This document shows positions 1 through 11,271 of a stretch of DNA of 64,000 bases, in pieces; positions within the stretch are counted from its first letter, which is position 1, and each line of letters begins with the position of its first letter. Position numbers and translations under genes: made by a program. A model generated the notes under the pieces. That model was given only the letters and a program-made list of their open reading frames with translations, was not told the DNA's origin and searched no databases. The stretch covers positions 186,001 to 250,000 of the forward strand of contig VZRG01000787.1 of the NCBI GenBank assembly GCA_013397435.1, read 5' to 3'. The DNA comes from Erythrocercus mccallii (taxonomy: Eukaryota; Chordata; Aves; Passeriformes; Dicruridae).

Positions 1-1205
1 GTGAAGTAAGTTTTATTCCCTCAGCTTTATTAATAAAGGCAGGGAAATGGAAGCAAAGAGATTAAAGTCGTTTGGTCATGGTTACAAAGAAGGCCAGCAC
101 TGAAACTGTGTAATTTCATGTTTCTATTTCTGAGTCCAGACTAATGTCTCTTCCTGGTGAGAACAAGCAGCAGGACAGACTTTGGAGTAAGAACATCATA
201 AGAACTCAGGCATCACTTAGACTGGTGCCCTGCCAGCCTGTTCTCGTCCCTCCTCCCTTACAGAGGCATTCCTGCAGGTTGCCACTTGAGTTGCAAAGCA
301 TCCTTAGGCTGATATAATGGCCCAGTTTAGTCATTGGTCTGGTTGGACCACTGAGAAATAAGTGTGTGTTGAGATTTCTGGAATAAAAGTCTCTGCTGAA
401 GTGAATGTGATGAGATGCATGTACGATTTTAATCAATTCAATGGCTTACTGCATTAGAAAGCGCTTAAATTGCATTGCTGAATTTTAAGCATGCAAGTGG
501 TCTCATTAATCTGCAAAAATTATTTGTTTACCTTTGGCTTGGGTAGGGCTAGTCATAGAGCTCTATTTAAGTATACACTGAAGTTTATTGCCAAATCAGA
601 GCCCTGGTTTGCAGCAAAGGCCATGTCGCCCTGAACTGCAGACTGCCAGGGAACCTGTTGAGGCCCCAAAGGTAGTTTTTGGCTTAAAGAGCTTCCTATC
701 AAGATGAGTCAGTGGACAAAGCTTAACATCTGAGAAAGTTCTTGTCTGAGAAGGCATCTGCTCTTCTGAAAGAGAAGCCTCCCTGGTAGATGCACACGAG
801 CTGTGTGCATCCTCAATCTGGTTGTGCAGCTGGTTGGCTGTAATGGAAACCCTCACCTGGGAGGCTCCCCCGGGAGCCCTCCTCCTTCTGCGCGGGGAAA
901 AGCAATTGCCTTTTAGTTCCTCCAATCCTGCCTTCAAGAAGAAAGAGAAGATGCCCTTGCCTGAAAGTGAAATCCACTCAGAGATGGTGAAGCCGTAGAA
1001 GCCACTTCATTCTGTCCAGGTTTGACTGTAAATTGAGCCTCCTGTTTCACGTGGAGTAACGATTTTAATGCTGCAGTGAGGGGTCACTGAGTGAGAGAAG
1101 GGAGGCAGGAGAGAAGAGCAGTGCAGCCCCTCTCCCCTTGCAAGGCCATGGTTCAAAATGCTTAATTAGTTGTTCCAAACCGGTGCCTCTTCTCCTTTGA
1201 GGCAG
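1..1205. other. Intron or intergenic sequence upstream of the candidate short exon
   Basis: No convincing exon, repeat family or RNA gene is visible. A minus-strand open frame of 113 codons (596-937) has no recognisable domain and no splice or promoter context, so it is left out. Confidence 0.6.
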
Positions 1206-1258
1206 GAACGATGTATCAGCAAAAGCTGACCAAATTGATGGAGCAAATCAATCCTATG
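1206..1258 (+). CDS. Candidate short initiator exon in phase with the 31713 exon (unproven)
   Basis: An acceptor-like GAGGCAG ends at 1205, an ATG sits at 1211 with a purine at -3, and 16 open codons (MYQQKLTKLMEQINPM) end exactly before GTAATC at 1259. The phase at the end is 0, which matches the 31713 exon, so splicing would give an uninterrupted protein starting MYQQKLTK. The peptide is polar and could be helical. It does not resemble the human MAMLD1 start (MDDWKSRL...) as I remember it. The donor is only moderate (GTAATC) and short open stretches with these properties occur by chance, so I give it low confidence. Confidence 0.2.
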
Positions 1259-4200
1259 GTAATCCGTTTATTTAAACTTTGGTGCTTAAATTTATAAGCT
1301 CTTCTCAAGTGTGCCTGTGCTGCCGTTCATTAGCCCGTATTCTTTTATGCTCTTGCTCGGAGGTTTGTGCTGCAGATAGCAAAATGGCCAGGACGTGCCA
1401 CTCGAAACTGCCTCCAAATGTAATTCAAGCAGGTCTGCAATAATAGTGCTAAAAGAAGAGCTATTTAGCGGCATTATTAATGGGCAAAGAGTTCAGGCAG
1501 GATTATGAAAAAGTAAATTTTTATTAAGAGTGGAGGAGCTAGAAGAATGGACTGATTGCCCTGGGTCCTCTGGGCCCTTGAGCAATCAATTTCCCTTTCT
1601 AGTATTCAGTTACTTGCTAATTGTATTGATTTTTATCAAATATGTGTACAAATCAATTTTATATTTTAGTGCTATTAAAAGCTTCCTTCCTTCCTTGCAG
1701 GCAGTGCTGCTCTGATCATTCTCATTGTCTTCCTTTATTTTAATGCTTTTATCCTAATGCGTATTTTCGTTAGGACATGCATGTTTTTCTTTAGGACATT
1801 GAATTAGGTTGGGATTTTACCTCGATGCTCAGGGGTGGAGCAAATAGGTGTCAATCAGTCCAAACCTCTGTGAAGTCAGTGGAACTGTCTGCTTGAGGAA
1901 AAATTGCAGGAAAGGGATGTGTGGTGTTATAAAATGGGTGGGTGCAAGTGACCACACAGAGTGACCCCCTGAAGAACAGGAAGCACGGCTGCCGCAGGAT
2001 GGGGATTGTGCTGCAGAAAGCTCGTAATGAGAAACAGAGGGGATAAATGCTGAGCGTGATGCACTCTTACTGAGTAAAGGGGGAAATGAATCCTGGGGGA
2101 GAAAAATGAAGCTCCTGTTTCGTTAGGATGAGCCCCATTGCTGCTGCAAACCAAGTCAGGCACTTCAAGGAAAGTGGATGCCGGAGACGTCTCTGAGCAG
2201 AGTGAATGTATTGAGCTCTGAACCAAATTCTCCATTTGTGTTTGTTTATGCCCATGGCGATTCAAATTGTTCCTGTCAAAGGTACCTGTTTTCTGAGACA
2301 GCACACGCTTGTGCTGTCCTTTTAATGTGAGCCACACGGGTTGGGTTTGGGGAGAATCTCTCTGGCTGTGTGTGAGCCTGAGAAATGGACTGTCATAATT
2401 GAAATGTTTGGTGTATGTACAGCACTGCCAGAGATGGTGGGGAGACCTTAGACTTTTAATGGTGAGAGCAACAGTTACGAGAACAAGAGGAGTTAACACT
2501 CTGCCTTTCCACTTGGCTCTGACTTAATATTAAAAATGGAGAGTTTATGGTGGTGTGTTTTCTGTTCTTATGCCCAGGCACTTAAACAAAATACTTTTAT
2601 ACTTTTCCTCAGGAAGGAAGAGTTGCATTAGCAAGTATTTGGGTGTATACAAATGTGGTGAAAACACACCTTACATTAATTCAACTAAGACAGTGGTACA
2701 TAGAGCATTTCATATTTTACATGGATCACTCTGGTCTTTTTGATTACGTTCTCCTCCCTGGTTCCTGATGTTTCTTCATCTCACAGCAAACCCAGCGAAA
2801 GCCACAGCTTTCTCAGCCTCTCCTCCCTGCCAGTCCCTGCTCCCAAAGGCACGGGGGAGACAGACCCAAACCCTCCTGCCTCATCCAGTGGCATTAAAGG
2901 ACCAGGGTGCTGCTTCCCCAGACAGCAGCTCAGTGCGGAGCAGGCATCCTCTGTGACCCATCACACAATTTTGCTGCACTCCCCAGCTGCCACCGTGGCT
3001 TTTCTCGCCGCTTTGGGGTGCTTGGTCTATTCCGATCCAGCGTAAGGCACTGCAACCACCATCAGTATAATGTTGTAAAAGCTGGTTAGGAGAAACCAAT
3101 CTTCTTGTGCTTTGATGTGCGTGCAAAGTGAGTTCCCTGCCTGCATTCCCAGCTGGAGTGGGGGCACAGATCCATGCCCAGCCCCGTGCCCGAGGAGCTG
3201 GCAGCTCTGCACCCCAAAGGAGCAGGGCTGGGCAGGGGCAGAGGCGCTGGCTGGGAGCACCTTTTGGTCATTAGGTTTGTACAGCAGCTCTTGTAGGAGA
3301 AATCACAGCCTGGCTAAGCCGTGTGAGAGGTCGTTATAACACAGAGCAGATAAATGTACCCGTTCTGCTGGAGGCTGTCCTCAGGCTGTTTGTTATGTGT
3401 CTCTAACACTGTCACTACATCACACACTTCCTCGATCTCCGTATTACCCTACAAGCCTGTCTAATGGGATCCTCTGCTGCTGATTCCAGCTTACCCTGAC
3501 CTACTTCTTTCTTGTGTCCCAGCAAGCTGTCAGGAGCTATCAGAGCACTGGGAGCTGAAATAAACACTCACTGAGGGGAAAAGCAAGGCTGTCTCTAGTG
3601 AATTTAATTAGCTTTGTTTAACTGGCTTGTTTGCTTTGTAAATCACATCATTTTTAGTCAAATTTAAGGGATAAAAAAATCTGTAATTAAAATCAAATGA
3701 TGCACGACCTTATTAAAAGTCAAGGGTTTTAGAAGTTCTCTACAAAAAGTCATTTAGTTTGTAACGCATTTGCAGCGCTCTGAATATTTTAGGGAGAAGA
3801 AGGATGAAACTGTGATGCTTTTTGGGTTTGGGATCTTTCTGCAGACTGGAAGGAGACTGGGGCTTTTTGAATCGTTATCTTTACCTTTTCCTGAATACGG
3901 GTTTAAAAAAAATTGCTTTGGTCTTTTTGTCAACATTGCAAACTTGCTGCATAAAATTTTAGAATCCAAATAAAGATTCTTACTGTTCCTTCCTTCCCTA
4001 TGGCCTAAGCATCAGTATATTATGCATAGTTGGAATCCTTGCTGTTGTGTGAGGCCATGGTTTAAATCCTGGCTTCCCTTTGCACGTCTGTTGCATTTCT
4101 GAGCGTTGGAACAGAAGTCATTGTAATTTTGACTCTGCCAGACAAATGAAGCACTGACTCGGCAAGTCATCACCGGGTTGGATTTGAAAGTGCTTAAAGT

Positions 4201-5546
4201 GTTTTTATCAGACAATACATTTTGTCTTTCAGGTGCTTTACTATATTTCAGTGTGGCGCATACTTCTTCTAACAGCTGATGTTCTTGCTCTTGTCAGTGT
4301 AGGGTCTAATCCTCTTGCTGTTGAAAATGATAAAAGCCCTATGAATTCCTAATATGTCTTATCAAAATCTGGCTCAAGTATAAAATGTCTGACCCCAACT
4401 CCTGATCCTTCTTCAGCAGAAATATGTTTCAGCCTTGCAGCATGCATGCATATTGATAGAGCCTCCTGAGCACATGGCTTGCAGAGATACCCTCGTCCTG
4501 GCGCTGAGCTGCAGCATGAACAGAAAAGGATTAAAGGACCACTGAGAAATAAATGGCTATGCATGAACTCTGAGAAACAGTAAAATATGGGATAAAACTA
4601 TGACCCGAGAGTATGAGAGGAATTCAAAATCTTTTTTCACAAAGGTGCAGAACTTCTTGGAGTCTTTTGAAGAGGACGTGAGATTGGCTAACCTGTAGTA
4701 CTGCATTGAGAATTACTCGTGGTAATGATTTCATTGAGGAGTATAATGAGCAGCCTGATTGCTCAATGACTTCTGAGTAACTCCCTAACTTAAGGATCAC
4801 TGCGAGGTTTCAGGGAAGGAAAAGGGAAATGTTCTTTTCTCAGTGGGGGTTTTGGAGGTCCCTTGGGCCCACTGGAGCAGGTGGTGCTGGAAGCTCTCTG
4901 CTGTGCCAGGAGTGGAAGTTGTATGGAAGTTTTACAGAAAGATACACAGAGGGAAACTTCAGTGGCTTGAGAAAATTGAATTGAAACAAGAATAGCCAGG
5001 TGAGGGGGGGTAACTGAGCACCAAGTGGTTGAAGTCAAGTTGAAGACCAAGTTTGTGGTCTGTCAGCAGTAGGGAATGAGGTAAGCAAAGTTGAGACATC
5101 CCAGTTCAATTTCACTCTCTTCCATGACTCCAGTGAACACAGAACAGAAAATTTGAGGTATTATAACTTCAGAAACTTTGCTCACATTCTGCAGCTTTAC
5201 TGGATCCTGTATATATATCCCTTGTGGATTCAGGTCTGAAGTATTTTTGGCATCTCAGCTGTGTAGAGTGGGAGGAATACAAGTGCTGCTCCTGGGTCAT
5301 TGCTCCAGAGAAAGTGGCTGAGGTGCATATTGTGGAGCTTTTATCACAGGCATGGAAGCAGACACGTTTTATAACCTGCTCCAGTGTGAATAGCAAGAAA
5401 AATTTATACTCTTGATACCCTATTGAGAGGTGAGTGGTGGAGCAGGGAGGTACGAGGGGGCTAAAGCTAAATAAAAGCTCATTTGCACCCATTAGCTGCT
5501 GAGTGCGGCTGAAAAGTGGGTGTGAGGACAAGGAGACCTCAGCACT

Positions 5547-5561
5547 GTGGGAAAGTGGGAA
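5547..5561 (+). promoter_or_regulatory. Tandem RBPJ (CSL)-like sites, GTGGGAA twice
   Basis: TGTGGGAA (5546-5553) and AGTGGGAA (5554-5561) lie head to tail at 8-bp spacing. The first matches the YGTGGGAA consensus of the Notch effector RBPJ. The match is direct; function is not shown. Confidence 0.25.
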
Positions 5562-7126
5562 TTTAGTGTGTTTAGCAACAAAGGTGATTAATGGCTGGGT
5601 GCCTGTCCTCTCCGCCACTGCACCAGCATCCCTCCATCCATCTCCTGCTGCAGGAGGAGGGGAGCAGGACAGGGACTCAGCGTGGGGGACGTGTGCTCCT
5701 GGTGGAGCAGGACCTGTCCCAGCATCTCCCTTTGCACTTAGAAAAGTGCTCGCTCTGCTCTGGGCGCTGCTGTGGTCTGAATAATGAACATTTCATTCCA
5801 AGCTCCCCATATCTGGCTGTGGTTCTGCTCAGTGGTGCTTTACTTAGAGGACACAAAAAGGGACAAATGTTCATAAGACTTGAGTGGTTTAACTTAAATC
5901 AACCTCCTCCTACCCACTATTGACAGATCAAGAGAACCAATGAGGCATGTTTAATTACACACTCACCCAGTTTACAATTAGTCTGCAGACTGATTTTTTT
6001 TCCCCTTTTTTTTTTAGTTCTCCTGACACCCTAAGAAAAAAATTTGGTCCTACAAGAGGTCTTACTGAATGTAAGACGAGCAGGGCTGCAGTGTTTCTTT
6101 TTTTTTTTCCCCTTTTTAAATGGAAGTGGAATATCTTCTAGGTCAGATGATTTAATCGGATGCTCTAATGTGACATGGTTTAGCAATCCTTCTGCTCCCC
6201 TTCTGCTTGTAATAAGTGGCAAAAATATGGCTTCTTGCTTGATAAATGGGTTAACAGTATTCACAAGGCAGGTAATAGAAATCCATATTAATAGGTGGAA
6301 ATTGGCTCTTGATGCCAGGCAGGAGAGTCTAATGAAAGTATTATTGTTTTAGCTTCCAGCTCCTTTGGAAGCTGAAGGGTAAATGCCTGTATTATGTTCT
6401 TATTACCTATTTATCACACCATATAGCTGAGTGGATATTTATTAAATTACATTCATGTTTAATGCCCGTTTGTATACTTTTCACTCAATGTGTTCTCAAA
6501 GGAAATTCTCTGGAAGTGTTTCAGAAATGCACAACTATTTTCCCATTCTCTTTTTGTAATGTAAACCCATTGTTGCCAACTGTCAATATACAATTGGCTT
6601 GGAAATTAAATTGTTTCCTGCTAAGCTGTAAGAACCAGCTAATCCTGCTCTATTTAATTTAGGAAATAAATATTTAAAAATCTGAAAGCACATGGTATTT
6701 TGGGTAGTGTTGATTCTATTTTAGTCTTTGAAAATACCCACGATCCCAAGAGTTGGGCTTACCTATTTTCAGCTTTAATTTAGCATTAAATTGCTTCATC
6801 AGGGATTTTATATATGACCTTCTGTATGTTTGTGAATCTTTTGAGAATATTTAAAATAGTACTGAATACCATCAAAGATAAGAAATTAGAAGCCTGTTTA
6901 TTAATACACCTACTTATCATGCTTCTCCAGTTTTACATTCTTATTTTCTTCTTAAGCAGCACTTTCAATTAATTCCATCTAGATTAAAAGGAAAACAAAA
7001 GAAAAGGAAGAAAACTAAAAGAACCAAAACTAAAGCCAAAACCCCAGCACAGCTCAAATATTCCCACATAGCTTTGACCTGGAGTGTGCTGGGATCTCAA
7101 GGGCTTTTCTGTACATCCTGAGAGGC

Positions 7127-7143
7127 AAAAAAAAAAAAAAAAA
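7127..7143. repeat. Poly(A) run, 17 A
   Basis: Homopolymer run in the 5' intron. No adjacent retrotransposon body is recognised. Confidence 0.9.
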
Positions 7144-10100
7144 GGAAAGTGGGCTTGCGTTTTCTTCCACCCTATTATTTCCAGTTTGTCCATCTTGTCA
7201 GAGCTCTGTGGCTGTGCAGCACTGTGGGGTGGTGCAGTCACAGCGAGTCAGGTCAAGCAGTCCCAAACGGGACGTTTGGCTCCCATTCTTACACTGAGAA
7301 ATTGCCATAATGTGTCGAAATCTGAGTGTATTCTTTTCTTTTCACCAAGTTATTTGCAGATTCCTCAGAAATACCTGGGGCTTGGTGCAGGCAGCTCCTG
7401 TGCTCACACAGAGCCTCAGCAGCTCTCACAGGCACCCTGGCCAGGCAGGAAACAGCTCAGGTGAAATGCAGGGGCTCCCACCCATGGAATCCTGCTGAGG
7501 GATCAGGCTGTGAGATCTGCACTTAGATATTACAAGAAGGCCAAGTGTTTTTTTTTTTTTATTTAAAGGCTTTGATAGCTCTTGTCTGCTTGAAGTTTAA
7601 TTTCAGTGGAATATTGTATTGATCCATCAATGCAATCTGTTAAATACTGCTATTTGAACCACTCTGGCTTGTTTATATTAAGGATAAATAAGTAACCCAG
7701 AGCTGCTGCACACATTGCAGCTCTCTGCAAACACTCACTTCTGCAACAAGCAGGTTAATCACTTTATCACTTCTATTAAAATTTTGCTGCCACTGCCCTT
7801 TAAAGGCCTAATCCTTGTCATTAGTGGGTTGCAACAATGCCCAGTGAACATACTTTCAAGTTAGAAAGACAAAAAAATCCTATATAAAAGAATACCATGT
7901 TATGCTTCACTTAGTACTGATTTACATTATTAATGTAAGAGAACAATTTAGAAAACAGTTGTAATCATGCTACCATTTTTTTTTTATTTTAATGGTATGG
8001 AGAGAAACAATAAGTCAGTCTTCTGAACTGTGGAGCATATGAGCAAGTAGCAGTCCAAGCAAATTTTGGTAGGTTTATTGGGTTTTGAAACTTCAGGCAT
8101 CTTGGATCAGCAAATGTTAGTAATGTTTTAAGAGCCATTGCAAGCTCTTCCTTGGGTTTTGTATACGTATAAATATATATAGACTAGGAAGTTTATAAAT
8201 GTATGAGTGTATGTGTATGTAGAGATGTAGAGAAACTCCATCTCTGTTAAGCATTTTAGTTGTCATGGGAATAAGCTCTTCAAACTGTTACTCTTTCATT
8301 TTTAATAATCTTAAGTCCCTTTTCAGTACCTGCAGCTCTGCTTTGCCTTTGTGTTCACTCAGTTTGATGAAGACTCTATGGGCTAATTAGTTTCATTTCT
8401 GCTTATGGCTGATATCTGATAGTTTTCATTCTTTTGGCTTCTCGGATCTTGATCAATGCTCTGGTGCGTTTGCTGTCAGCACTGCAGGGAATGGTTGTTC
8501 TCTCTTCTGTACCCCTGTAACAGATATTGCAGCACTTGACTGGTTCCCATTTTGTAACACCTTTAAAATATGGCTCTGTTTGAGTCAGGATTGCATAAAT
8601 CATATTGATAGAAAAGTTGCACTCGATCCTTTTTCATGTAGTGTGACAGTAGAACAGAATTTATAGCGCTGGAACTCATCTGAGAGACAGCCATAGTAAC
8701 ACTGGAGTTTTCTGGCCTGCCTTAATTTCTCTTCTTATTCCAGGCATCCGTAACTGACTGTGTTAATTTTTCGTTTAATGATGTTCTTTACGATGAAATT
8801 TTGCCAACTGGTGTGTGTTTGGGCAAGCCTTTAATAAGATTTTTTTTATTTTCTTGATTTGTTATCTTACTCTCCAACAGTTTGAGCATATTTGAGTTTG
8901 GATTCTGTCCTTGGAAGTCAGCACAAAGTGCTTAGCATGAGGCAGAGATCTTGCAGATCCTACAGCAACAGGAAAGCAGCTCGTGGCACCGCAAACAGCA
9001 GCAGAACCACTTACAGGTTTAATATGTTTGGATAGGAAATGCCCAAGAAAATGTATTTCTGAGCCCCGCGTTGTTTGTTAAGTCACAGTGACGCACAGGC
9101 GAGGGCCTGAGGAAAAGTTCAGGAGTGGCAGAGAGCAAGGAGGAACTCGTCCGCGGAGCATTTCTGTGCAGAGAGTTTGTGGGCTGTTTATTGATCGCTC
9201 AGGTCACTGGTGAAAGGTCAACAGCTCTGCTGTGTCGGCAGATAAAGACACAGGAATGGCATGCTGAGGTCACGTTGGGAAGGAATTCAGTCACGCTAAA
9301 GAAAGAACATTTTTAAACCTTTATTTACTCAAAAAGGATTGCGAGGTATTGAGCTTGCACATTTACAACCCTTCAGTGTAAGATTAAGAAACCTTATTCT
9401 CGGCTTTCCCTGGGAGTTTTCCCCTTCCCTTTACAATCTGCTTTTAGAGTTGAACCATTTTTAGCTCGTTGCTTAATTCCTTGCTCCTGGTTTTGCGTCT
9501 GGCAAAGATTAGAAGAATATTTCCTGGTGCAAAGACACACTGGTGATTTTTTCCGAACAACCAAATTTTGAAACGATTATGCCTCACGGTTAATTTAATA
9601 TTTTTTTTTTTTCCCTCAAGGTGTTGAGCCCTGTTTGTATTTATTTCTATTGTGTTTTGCTTTTAGCCTAGAAGAAGGTAACTATTGCATGGCAGGGCTG
9701 AGATTTAACACATCGGAAAGGTGAACTGTTCAGGGCAGAATTTAAATCAGGAGGACTCTTGTCTGAACAAGGCAGTGACACTGCTCATCAGCTGCTGTGC
9801 ACTGGGATTTAGGCAGGCAGGGTGGAAACAATCCTTTTCATTTTATTTACCTCCATTAGGAGCGAATTTAAATGAACGCTAATAGGCCATTATTGCACTT
9901 TAGGAAAAGGGTTCTTATGCAAACACTCAAGTTCAGGGTTTTAACTAATCCAGTGCAGATTTGTTTTGCAGTAAGCTGTAAGTAGGTGGGGAGCTGTTGT
10001 GCAGATTTGGGGACCAAAACATCTGTCAATAAGCATGGTGTTCTGTCTAATGCAAAGTCCTGGTCCAGACACAAAGTGGGTGGCAAAGAGCACATTTGTT

Positions 10101-11245
10101 TCTTGAGTCAGGTTGGGCACAAAGGCAAGCAGTGAATAGGGTTTGCCTGTATAGAAGATGTGAGGAAAGGTTTGTATGTTGGAAACAGGGTTGCTGTGAC
10201 TGATGATTTTAATATTGTCACTTAGCCTGGGCTTCTAAACTCCAAAATTACAATTAAAAAAAAAAAGAAATATCCCTATCTCTTTCTTCAGTGACTCAAA
10301 GCTCCTGAGTTTATGATCAGGGTAGATTTTTTAATATTTTAGTATTAAAACTAATACATCCTGCCTTTTAGATCTTCCAGGGCTGCTCAGGTAGTTTGCT
10401 TCTCCCCTGCCAACCTTGATGCAAAGCACTATGTAAACGTGTGTGTGGCAATACTACAATTCCTCATAGGTTTTCTGAATACTAGAGAAGAGTTATGTTA
10501 GACCAGTAATGACTATAATAAAAAAAAAACAACAAAACAACAAAGTAAAAATGAATAAACTAATTTTTTATTTAATTTATTAAGAAGAAAAGGAGTCTTG
10601 AAGATGAAATGAATACACTGCTACTTGCCTGTAGTTGCTGAATCACATCCTGCCCCATCCAGAAGTAACTACATGTTGGCATCTAAATGGCTGTTGAGTC
10701 ACCTCTGCAATGTGAACTGGTGATTTACATTCATACACAGAAGATCGTCTCTGTTTAATAGTGGAAAAAAACCTCAAACAAACAAACAAAAAAAAAACAA
10801 CACACAAAAAAAATTGGGTTTTGCCAGAGAATGTCCCAGAGGAAAAAATCTCTGGATGGGGTTAAGATTTCTATTGACAACAGACAGGCAAAAGCTTGCA
10901 AGGGACCTGCCCCACGTAGCTGCTGGGAGAAGGTGAGGAGGTGCAAATTCCCAGCTGCAGAGTTGGCCAGGAACACATCCAGGAGGCAGCTGCTGCTGGA
11001 GGGGCAGGAGCCACAGCTCCCTCCTTTTCCTAAATGCACGCTCCCAAAACCTGAAGCAGAGCCTGGGGAGCAGACTCCTACTAGAGCTGGCAGAGCAACG
11101 TGCCAGCGCTGTGCCCAGAACACCGTGACCGTGTTTTCTGTGTGTGTGTGTGTGCCCTCCCTCTGCAGAGAATCAGCCCTTTGTCTGAGCAACTCCTTTC
11201 TCCTTCTCTTTTCTTTCTCAAGTTTTCAGTTGGTGGCTGGGAAGC

Positions 11246-11271
11246 GGGGAAGGGAGGAGGGGTGGGGGGGG
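11246..11271 (+). other. G-quadruplex-type motif
   Basis: Four G runs on the + strand (GGGG at 11246-11249, GGG at 11252-11254, GGGG at 11259-11262, GGGGGGGG at 11264-11271) are separated by loops of 1-4 nt. This fits the G3+N1-7 pattern. Whether it folds in vivo is unknown. Confidence 0.6.

Larger units (their letters stand above)
1259..10900. other. MAMLD1: Presumed 5' intron of MAMLD1, first part
   Basis: The sequence is mostly AT-rich, with scattered poly(A)/poly(T) runs (for example 17 A at 7127-7143) and no supported exon. A paired GTGGGAA motif lies at 5547-5561. AT-rich, homeobox-motif-like stretches occur near 6400-6700. The region is assigned to the gene only because it lies upstream on the same strand. 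Confidence 0.55.

Noticed and set aside
1683..1711. TTCC repeats followed by TTGCAG as a splice acceptor
   Set aside because: No open, phase-compatible exon with a donor follows.
345..4553. A 17-base match (GGACCACTGAGAAATAA) at about 345 and about 4537
   Set aside because: About one such match is not surprising in 64 kb, and the flanks do not align, so no repeat family is claimed.
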